Shown in pieces: positions 27,547 through 34,123 of a stretch of 64,000 bases of DNA. The notes under the pieces are model-generated. The model had not been told where the DNA came from and searched no databases. It worked only from the letters and a program-made list of their open reading frames with translations. Source of the stretch: Nocardioides kongjuensis (GTDB taxonomy: Bacteria > Actinomycetota > Actinomycetes > Propionibacteriales > Nocardioidaceae); contig NZ_JACCBF010000001.1 in assembly GCF_013409625.1 (NCBI RefSeq), positions 2,607,001 through 2,671,000 on the forward strand, given 5' to 3'. Position 1 is the stretch's first letter. Each line of letters starts with the position of its first letter. Made by a program: the position numbers and the translations under genes.

Positions 27547-28476
27547 TCAGTAGCTGAGGGACAGGCCGATCAGGCCGGGCCAGAACGCGAACAGCACGGT
27601 CGTCGGGAGGACGAGGAAGACCACCGGGACCATCATCGCGATCTCCTTGCGCGAGGCCTGCTCGATCAGCTCGCGGCGGCCGGCCTCGCGGACGTCGGCG
27701 GCCTGCGCGTGGAGCACGTCGGCCAGCGGCGTGCCGCGCTCGATCGCGACCGCGATGCCGTGGGCGAAGCGGGCGATGACGGACAGGCCGGTGGTCGCGG
27801 CCAGGCGGTCGAAGGCGTCGGCGACGGGCTCGCCGGTGCGGATCCGGGCGAGCAGGTCGCCGAGCTCGCGGGACAGCTCGCCGCCGCTGCGGCGCACGAC
27901 CCGGTCGAGTGCTCCCACGGGACTCTCGCCCGCGGCGACGCTCAGCGCGAGCAGCTCGGCGACGGTCGGGAACTCCGCGAGCATCAGTGCCTCCCGCCTG
28001 CGCACCTGGCTGCTCAGCCGGTTGTCGCGCAGCAGCACGCCGCAGGCGAACGCGCCGACGCAGGCCAGCAACAGCGGGAGCGGGGCGCCGGGACGGGTCC
28101 AGGTGCGCAGCACGCCGTACCCCGCCGCGACGGCGAACCCGCTCAGCCCCCACTGCACCTGCTGCACGCGGAACTCGTGGAGCGTGAGCGCCGACCCGGA
28201 CCGGGCGAGCCGGCGCCGGACGGAGGGCGCGCCGCCGACCACGCGTTCGACGCCGTCGGCAGCGCGACGCAGCAGCGGGCCGAGCAGGAGCGTCAGGGTC
28301 GTGGGTGCGCCCGTCGAGGCCGTGGTCGTACGCCGGGCGGGGGTGAGGTCGCGGACGTAGGGCAGCACCCGGTCCTCGAGCCGGGGACGGCGGATCGCGA
28401 CGGCGCGCGAGGCGACGAGGGCCAGGCCGAGGGCGGCGACCAGACCGAGCACGGCGCCGGTGACGGCGGGGCTCAC
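27547..28476 (-). CDS. tadC: TadC-like pilus platform protein
   Basis: Inner-membrane platform protein of the type IVc (Tad) pilus, 309 residues from GTG 28476, overlapping tadB's stop by four bases. The type II secretion F domain is visible: FPTVAELLALSVAAGESPVGALDRV, then LARIRTGEPVADAFDRLAATTG and FAHGIAVAIERGTPLADVL, which hold the conserved Gly and Leu pattern. It is flanked by hydrophobic segments: one near the N-terminus, two around residues 120-160, and one at the C-terminus (VVFLVLPTTVLFAFWPGLIG). It works with TadB and the TadA ATPase to assemble the pilus. Confidence 0.9.
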   Translation of the reverse strand: MSPAVTGAVLGLVAALGLALVASRAVAIRRPRLEDRVLPYVRDLTPARRTTTASTGAPTTLTLLLGPLLRRAADGVERVVGGAPSVRRRLARSGSALTLHEFRVQQVQWGLSGFAVAAGYGVLRTWTRPGAPLPLLLACVGAFACGVLLRDNRLSSQVRRREALMLAEFPTVAELLALSVAAGESPVGALDRVVRRSGGELSRELGDLLARIRTGEPVADAFDRLAATTGLSVIARFAHGIAVAIERGTPLADVLHAQAADVREAGRRELIEQASRKEIAMMVPVVFLVLPTTVLFAFWPGLIGLSLSY

Positions 28477-29324
28477 CGGAGGATCCGCCGCTCGGCGGGA
28501 AGGCGGCCCAGCCGCATCATCAGCCGGTAGGCGACCACGCAGGTCGCCGCGCCGACGGCGAGCACGAGCGCGCCGGCCGCCGACTGGTAGCGCTCGATCA
28601 CCGTCGGCTGGGTCGACATCACCAGCAGCACGATCCACGGCGCCGCGACCGCCACCCGGGCACCGTTGACGGCCCACGCCTGGCGGGCCTCGAGCTCGGC
28701 GCGGGTGCGCAGGTCGTCGCGCAGGTAGCCGGAGAGGTTGCGCAGCAGTCGGCCGAGCTCGCCGCCGCCGACCTCCCGCGCGATCCGCAGGCCCTCCACG
28801 ACGCGGTCGCCGACCGGGTCGGCGAGCCGGTCCTTGAGCCGGTCGAGGCACTCGCCGAACCGGCCCGACACCTGGTAGTCGAGGGCGAACGCGTCGAAGG
28901 CGGGCCGCAACGCGTCGGGCCCGCGGACCGCGAGCGCGGCGACCGCGTCGGGCAGCGACATCCCCGCACGCACGGCGGAGGCCAGGTCGTCGACCGCCTC
29001 CGGCCAGACCTGTGCGAACTCGCGCCGTCGACGTCGTACGCGACCGGCGACGACGGCCCACGGCAGGTACGCCGCCCCCGCCCCCAGCACCACGGCGATC
29101 GGCGCGGTGCGGGTGAGGCCGAGGACGACGACGAAGCCGGCGACGCCCGTGCCGACGGACAGCAGGGCCAGCGAGCCCGGCGCCACCTCGCGCAGCCCGG
29201 CCTCGGCCAGCAGCCGTCGCACCCGCCCGTCGGAGCGGGGCGCGCGCTCCGCGCGCGGCCACCGGAACGCGGCCCACACCAGCAGGCAGCCGAGCCCGAA
29301 CCCCAGCCCGACCAGCGCACCCAC
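28473..29324 (-). CDS. tadB: TadB-like pilus platform protein
   Basis: Inner-membrane platform protein paired with TadC, 283 residues from GTG 29324. Three or four transmembrane segments frame a type II secretion F domain with WPEAVDDLASAVRAGMSLPDAV near residue 107 and VSGRFGECLDRLKDRLADPVG, and a final pair of helices. It starts three bases after the stop of the tadA C-terminal remnant (29328), so the original operon was tadA-tadB-tadC. Since tadA is interrupted, TadB may have no working motor unless the mobile element excises. Confidence 0.9.
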   Translation of the reverse strand: MGALVGLGFGLGCLLVWAAFRWPRAERAPRSDGRVRRLLAEAGLREVAPGSLALLSVGTGVAGFVVVLGLTRTAPIAVVLGAGAAYLPWAVVAGRVRRRRREFAQVWPEAVDDLASAVRAGMSLPDAVAALAVRGPDALRPAFDAFALDYQVSGRFGECLDRLKDRLADPVGDRVVEGLRIAREVGGGELGRLLRNLSGYLRDDLRTRAELEARQAWAVNGARVAVAAPWIVLLVMSTQPTVIERYQSAAGALVLAVGAATCVVAYRLMMRLGRLPAERRILR

Positions 29325-29327
29325 GGC

Positions 29328-30145
29328 TCAGCCCGCCTCTCGGTCCGCCTCGTGGAGCAGCCCGACGACGTCGATCCCGAGCCGCTCGAACTGCTCGAGC
29401 CGCGGCGGCAGCCCGATCCCGCGCCGCAGCGCCCCCTCGCGCCAGTCGAACACCGGCTCGGTCTCGATCACGTCGCCCTCCATCCGGCCGGGGACGGCGA
29501 CGATCTCGCTCACGCGTCGGGCGCCGTGCGGGTCGAGCGCGACGTGGACGACCAGGTCGACCGAGGCCGCGACGGTCGGGACCACGAAACGAGCCGAGAT
29601 GTTCTCCCCGGCCAGGAGCGGCAGGGTGCAGGCCTTGGTCAGCGCCTCGCGCGCGCTGTTGGCGTGGAGCGTGCACATGCCGGGCAGCCCGGCGTTGAGG
29701 GCCAGCAGCAGGTCGAGGCACTCCTCGGAGCGCACCTCCCCCACGATCAGGCGACTCGGTCGCATGCGCAGAGACTCCTTGACCAGGTCGCGCAGCCGCA
29801 CCTCGCCCGTCCCCTCGAGCCCCTCCTGCCGGGTCTGCATCGCGACCCAGTCGGGGTGCGGGAACCGGATCTCGAAGACCTCCTCGGCCGAGACCACCCG
29901 CTCCCCGCCGGGGATCGCGGCGGCCAGGCAGTTCAACATCGTGGTCTTGCCGGCCTGCGTGCCGCCGGTGACGAGGATGTTGAGGCCGGCCCGGACCGAC
30001 GCCTCCAGGAAACGAGCCGCATGGGGCGTCAGGGTCCCGAGCTGGACCAGCTCGTCGAGGCGGGTCGCGCGAACCACGAACTTCCTGATGTTGACCGCCG
30101 AGAAGCCGCGGGAGATGCCCTGCAGCACGACGTGCAGCCGGTGCC
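29328..30145 (-). pseudogene. tadA: tadA/cpaF ATPase, C-terminal part (split by mobile element)
   Basis: C-terminal two-thirds of the Tad pilus ATPase. The homologous frame begins at the element junction with HRLHVVLQGISRG, directly continuing the sequence that ends at 37918-38380. Motifs: AVNIRKFVVRATRL, Walker A VTGGTQAGKTT, the Asp box VSAEEVFEIRFPH, Walker B region RPSRLIVGEVRSEE, and the His box MCTLHANSAREAL. A GTG at 30128 could start a 266-residue fragment containing the nucleotide-binding core, but the N-terminal domain needed for hexamer function would be missing. Expression would need a promoter in the element's end. Interruption is by 7.8 kb of foreign DNA, not by a sequencing frameshift. 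Confidence 0.92.
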
Positions 30146-30151
30146 AGTTGA

Positions 30152-30164
30152 TTATCTAACCCCC
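30152..30164 (+). repeat. left terminal inverted repeat of the transposon
   Basis: TTATCTAACCCCC, the exact complement of 37905-37917. The match stops on both sides. On the minus strand it contains an in-frame stop before the tadA C-terminal remnant. Confidence 0.9.
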
Positions 30165-30271
30165 GACCCCGGATCTGCGCTTACGGCGCTCTCGCCGGTC
30201 GTCAATCACTGTCCAGCACAGGGCTCGCCGCTGCCCGTTTCGGCGTAGCCCTCACCGAGCAACATGCCCAG

Positions 30272-31060
30272 GTGATCGACCCATACCCGCGCGCGGCCAA
30301 CCTGGCTGAGCTGCCAGCCGATCGGCGGTTCGGAATCGCACTCGCGATCGTGCGCTTCGACGGTGACAGTCGTCGGGTCTTCACCACACACTGCCCGCAA
30401 GGGCCTCCTCTCATCGCATTGGCCGACGGCGCAGTCGTCGGAACGGACGGCAGGTATCACCTCTCTCGTCGCGATCGGATCGACTGCCGTGGGCTGCCAG
30501 GCCGAAGGCGACGCAGAGGCTCAGGCCTCGTCCATGAACAGACTGTCAGCTACTGGAGCGACGGGGATCGCTACACGATCCAAACGCCACATGGCGGTGA
30601 TCCCGACCTGTATGGCCATCGGGACGTTCGCTGGATGGTCGACGTTGCAGAACCGGGCGTCGTCGATCCTGCCCGGGTGGCGCCCAACACGAGGTGTCCG
30701 CTCGATCGGGAGCACTGGCCGGGCTTTTTGGGCGGAAGCGACAAGATGTCCGCAACCCGTCGGTTGCTCGTTGATGCGCTTGGCCCCACGTGCCACTGCT
30801 GCGGCGAGCGCTACCCGTACGCAATCGACCACGATCATGAAACGGGCATCGTCCGGGGCTATCTGTGTCGCGACTGCAATGCCCGCATCGAACGCTGCGT
30901 CCACCTCAGCGGGTGTCGATTCGCGGAGTACCTCAACAGCCCGCCAGCAGAGCCACTCGGCCTCAGGCACCCCAAGCCGGTTCAGCGACGAGATCGGGCA
31001 AGCGCCACGGCAGTGGCTGCTCAGGCTCGCACCCTGGTGTCCCAGATAGTCGAGGGGTAG
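30272..31060 (+). CDS. endonuclease VII-like HNH nuclease (transposon cargo)
   Basis: A 262-residue protein whose C-terminal half carries a recombination endonuclease VII domain: a Cys pair CHCCGERY, then IDHDHETGIVRGYLCRDCN, which gives the second Cys pair for zinc and the His/Asn metal site. Residues 1-150 resemble no family I know; they include SYWSDGDRYTI and other beta-rich sequence. Endonuclease VII relatives resolve branched DNA in phages and occur as cargo and in defence contexts. It is the only plus-strand gene in the element, convergent with the Mrr-like gene. GTG 30272 has no strong ribosome binding site, so the start is uncertain. The nuclease domain is secure, the role is not. 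Confidence 0.78.
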   Translation: MIDPYPRAANLAELPADRRFGIALAIVRFDGDSRRVFTTHCPQGPPLIALADGAVVGTDGRYHLSRRDRIDCRGLPGRRRRRGSGLVHEQTVSYWSDGDRYTIQTPHGGDPDLYGHRDVRWMVDVAEPGVVDPARVAPNTRCPLDREHWPGFLGGSDKMSATRRLLVDALGPTCHCCGERYPYAIDHDHETGIVRGYLCRDCNARIERCVHLSGCRFAEYLNSPPAEPLGLRHPKPVQRRDRASATAVAAQARTLVSQIVEG

Positions 31061-31106
31061 GTGCGACATTCGGTCGTTCGTACTCGACTGCGCGCCCGAG
31101 GCCTGT

Positions 31107-31976
31107 CTACTCGGGTGCGTACCGCGGGACCAAGTAGGCGCCTGCCAGTTCGGCCGCAGTCAGGACCTGCGTGAACTCCAGACAGATGCGGCCTTCGAGT
31201 GCCAGGGTCTCAGCAAGCCCAAATCGCATGTCGGAGTCCGTAGCCAGGCGGGTCAGGAGCCGCAGCATTGGCTGTTCGATACCGCGAACAACCCACTCCA
31301 GACCGTGTTGACTCAGGGTCTCCTGAAACATCACGGCATGACGGTGCGCGTCGAACAGAACGAATGTCCATCCATCGCCAGCCGTCTCCTTGCCGCGATG
31401 GATGAGTTCGTCCGGCACGCGGTACCACGAACCGTCGGGTCGGCCGTCGGACACATGCATCAAGGCCCAGAACGGCTGGCCCATGGCGTTCTCGGACGGC
31501 AGGATCAGCGGTCGTATCCGAGCCGCAACTACCTCTCCGAAGGTCGGCAGGCTCGCTCCATCGAGATGTTCGATGCCGTGCTGATCGAGGTACTGCAGGG
31601 CACTAGGTTGAAACCCGCTGACTGAGATGAAGACGCCGACGGTGTTTGACATGTGCCGCAACTTGCCCTCGAAGGCGATCGCTTCGTCGCGCTCGGTCTT
31701 GCGGGCGGTGTCCTTGCACTCCACCACGACCCGGTGAATGAGGTTGCCCACGTTGAACTCGAAGAGGACATCGATTTGGTAGGTGGCTCCGATGTTGTCA
31801 GTGACTCGCGCGTTGCGGCGTACCGACACTGCGCCCGCTTGCGCCGATAGCAGGCTCTCGTACATGTAGCTGACGTAGCTCTCAAGGAACTCTCCTGGCG
31901 CAACGCGTTCCCCGCGAGCCTTCTTGTGGCGGGTGTACTTCTGTCGCAATCGTTCGAGGTGGTCGCTGTTCCTCAT
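31107..31976 (-). CDS. Mrr-like restriction endonuclease family protein (transposon cargo)
   Basis: A 289-residue protein with an N-terminal PD-(D/E)xK nuclease core. The motif is visible as an Asp in YQIDVLFEF followed by VVVECKD (ExK), with a preceding basic helix (NSDHLERLRQKYTRHKKARG). This matches the Mrr_cat type seen in restriction endonucleases and other DNA-cleaving defence proteins. Residues about 150-289 form an unknown C-terminal domain with SWYRVPDELIHRG and LTRLATDSDMRFGL. No DNA methyltransferase is nearby, so it is either a type IV-like enzyme acting on modified DNA or a component of another system. Start ATG 31976 has no strong ribosome binding site. Confidence 0.78.
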   Translation of the reverse strand: MRNSDHLERLRQKYTRHKKARGERVAPGEFLESYVSYMYESLLSAQAGAVSVRRNARVTDNIGATYQIDVLFEFNVGNLIHRVVVECKDTARKTERDEAIAFEGKLRHMSNTVGVFISVSGFQPSALQYLDQHGIEHLDGASLPTFGEVVAARIRPLILPSENAMGQPFWALMHVSDGRPDGSWYRVPDELIHRGKETAGDGWTFVLFDAHRHAVMFQETLSQHGLEWVVRGIEQPMLRLLTRLATDSDMRFGLAETLALEGRICLEFTQVLTAAELAGAYLVPRYAPE

Positions 31977-32060
31977 GGTTGTCCTCCACCCGGGCGCATC
32001 GGATCGCTGTCTGTTCCGCAGCGAGGCGTGATCAGGCGACTTGGCGCCGCCCGGTACGGC

Positions 32061-32591
32061 TCAGATCGAGAACAGGCCCGCGGGGTCGCCGTCCGACTCC
32101 TCGTTGAGATCAACCAGTTCCCAGACCGCGCCGGGCCGATCCATCCGAACGATGCGGCCGCTGACCCGCTCGACGAGTACCTGCCCGCGGATCCCCGATT
32201 CGCCGATGCGGGCGATCCCAAGCCCGACGAGTCCCGGGCTGTCGGTACTCGACTCGACCTCGCCAGTGAGTTTCCAGTCATCGCTCGAGCGACCCCAGAT
32301 GTCCGCGTACCGCGGTCGCAGCATCCGCTCGGGAAGGTGGAGCCCCGAGGCGTGCCTGGGCCCGCGCTCCCGCACCCGCCCGTTCACAGTCGTAACAGAG
32401 CCGTCCGATGAGTCGATGAACTTGACGCCGTCGCTGCGCTCGACTCGCCACATCGTGCGGTATGCCCAGAAGCGGTGTTCAAGTCCGCGGGGATGCTCGT
32501 CCGTGATCTCCAAGATTAGGCCGTCTGCGTACAGGAAGTCCGCGCCCAGCATCGGGCCGATGACGTCAGCCAGCGACGGTGCTTCTTGCAT
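32061..32591 (-). CDS. uncharacterised protein (transposon cargo)
   Basis: A 176-residue cytoplasmic protein without signal or membrane segment. Sequence such as RVERSDGVKFIDSSDG, TVNGRVRERGPRHASG, RYADIWGRSSDDWKLTG and VSGRIVRMDRP suggests an all-beta fold with many Arg and Asp residues. A SUKH or immunity-type fold is possible, but I see no decisive motif. It is on the same strand as the Mrr-like gene, 84 bases upstream of it, and 15 bases downstream of the secreted protein gene, so the three may form one transcript. Function unknown; it could be an immunity or accessory partner of the nuclease. Confidence 0.65.
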   Translation of the reverse strand: MQEAPSLADVIGPMLGADFLYADGLILEITDEHPRGLEHRFWAYRTMWRVERSDGVKFIDSSDGSVTTVNGRVRERGPRHASGLHLPERMLRPRYADIWGRSSDDWKLTGEVESSTDSPGLVGLGIARIGESGIRGQVLVERVSGRIVRMDRPGAVWELVDLNEESDGDPAGLFSI

Positions 32592-32606
32592 GATCTGACC
32601 AGCCGC

Positions 32607-33335
32607 TCACTTGAACTTGCAGGACACGGTCTTGTAGCAGGTGGCGCGGTCCGACTGAGCCTTCGGACTACCCGGGTAGGTCACGCCGCCGACAATCAGC
32701 GAGGTGTCGTAGGCCTCCCAGTACACCTTCCAGTCCGTCTGGTAAGGGAGGACGTCGTAGCCGTCGCCGTAGCGGTCCTCATACTCCTCGCAGCTGTAGA
32801 CGCCAGTGCTGCAACCGTGAACATCCGGGTAGGTGAAAATCCGGTCGTCGGAGGCAAGAGTCTTGTGGTGCATGATCTTCGTACGCCACGTGATTCGCGC
32901 CGGCTTCGCCGAGCTGTAGGTCATCCACACGTTGGCGCTGTGGTTGTGTAGCGCGACGTTGAACGTGAACTTGATGGTTCCGAGGATCTGATCGCCATTG
33001 CCGTAGTACCACGTGGTGGTCTTGTTCGCGTGGTACTGATCGACGATCGTGCGGGCGCCAACGGTTCGAGAACCCGCTCGGATCTTGCCCTTGGGGCGAG
33101 CGTCCGCGACCTTCGTCTTCACTTCCTTGCCAGCGCCGTCGTACGAGTACGCGACACCGTCCGCGCAGCTCCAGAGGCCGTCGATGGAATCTTCGGCATA
33201 CGCGACGCAGGGGTCCGAATCGGCCTTTGCCTTGGCCGCAACGACCTGAGTCGGAGAAGCGTGAACTGGGGGCGTCGCGGCTAGCGTGCCGACCAGCGTG
33301 ACAGCGACGAGCGCAGCGATCTTCCTAGCCTTCAT
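32607..33335 (-). CDS. secreted protein of unknown function (transposon cargo)
   Basis: A 242-residue exported protein. ATG 33335 follows GGGAGG at good spacing. The signal peptide MKARKIAALVAVTLVGTLAA ends near residue 27 (VHAS). The mature part has six to eight cysteines, in SDPCVAY, WSCADG, HGCSTGVYSCEEYE and the C-terminal ATCYKTVSCKFK, and is rich in aromatic residues (TTTWYYGNGDQ, DWKVYWEAYD). It probably has a disulfide-stabilised beta fold. I do not recognise the family. A secreted protein in a recombinase-driven element is odd next to two nucleases and suggests a cell-surface or antagonistic role, which is speculation. Confidence 0.7.
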   Translation of the reverse strand: MKARKIAALVAVTLVGTLAATPPVHASPTQVVAAKAKADSDPCVAYAEDSIDGLWSCADGVAYSYDGAGKEVKTKVADARPKGKIRAGSRTVGARTIVDQYHANKTTTWYYGNGDQILGTIKFTFNVALHNHSANVWMTYSSAKPARITWRTKIMHHKTLASDDRIFTYPDVHGCSTGVYSCEEYEDRYGDGYDVLPYQTDWKVYWEAYDTSLIVGGVTYPGSPKAQSDRATCYKTVSCKFK

Positions 33336-33463
33336 GAGAACCCTCCCGAGGTTGCCCGATCAACGTGAGGTGACTCTAAACCAGACACTCGACGGATTGT
33401 CGAGAGTCGCTCGGCTGCGAGTTGAAGGAACACGCGCCGATCTGAGGTCGGTGCGGATCGGTA

Positions 33464-34123
33464 TCAGCTGCGTTGCGTCACGCGATCGGGTCTGAATGCC
33501 CGCGTCGTCTTGGGGGAGACAGCCCCATCTTGAGCGGGGTCGGAATTCACCTCGTGTTTCTGGGAGTACTGAGCCATGTCCTCTGCGTGTGCCTGGCGCG
33601 ATGCGGTCAGGTCTGATTTGAGGATCTCGTTGATGCGTCGAAGGTCGATGATCGTGCGGTTCAGACGTGCGTTCTCGGCGACCAAGCGATCACATGACAG
33701 TCGCAGTTCGGCGTGCTCTTCGGGGTCGACCGACGTGGCGGAACTGAGTTGGTCGCCGAGCCATCGTCGGCGCATCTGTTCGAGTTCGTTGATGCGCTCC
33801 TGCTGATTCTCGATGACGGCCTTCTGGCGATTCACCTTGGTCATGAGCGTGTTGCGGTCGGCTCGCAGCCCTAGTTCGACGTCTGGCTGCTGTCGGGGTA
33901 CCTGACGTTGACGGGGTGCGCGGGTCGCCTCCTGGACGGTTTGGTACAGGTCCTGGTGGGAGTAGATGAACTGGCGCGATACCCCGGCTCGGGTGGCGAC
34001 CGCCGACACCGTGATCGCGCCGCCGCTGGTCAGCATCTCAGCGACCGCCTGGGCGACCGACTCGCGCTTGCGCTGAGACTCCTGGGCCCGGTGCTCGCGG
34101 AGGGCTTCCACTGCCGTCGTCAT
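33464..34123 (-). CDS. TnpC-like transposition accessory protein (DUF6262-like)
   Basis: A 219-residue protein, third gene of the recombinase operon, overlapping the tnpB stop by four bases. Residues about 1-70 resemble an HTH DNA-binding domain (SVAQAVAEMLTSGGAITVSA, then RAGVSRQFIYSH), and residues about 90-190 form a long coiled coil (NRQKAVIENQQERINELEQM onward). It resembles the DUF6262 group that accompanies paired tyrosine recombinases, and holds the position of TnpC in Tn554, where a small protein influences transposition frequency and orientation. Identification is by position and architecture; sequence identity was not tested. Confidence 0.75.
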   Translation of the reverse strand: MTTAVEALREHRAQESQRKRESVAQAVAEMLTSGGAITVSAVATRAGVSRQFIYSHQDLYQTVQEATRAPRQRQVPRQQPDVELGLRADRNTLMTKVNRQKAVIENQQERINELEQMRRRWLGDQLSSATSVDPEEHAELRLSCDRLVAENARLNRTIIDLRRINEILKSDLTASRQAHAEDMAQYSQKHEVNSDPAQDGAVSPKTTRAFRPDRVTQRS

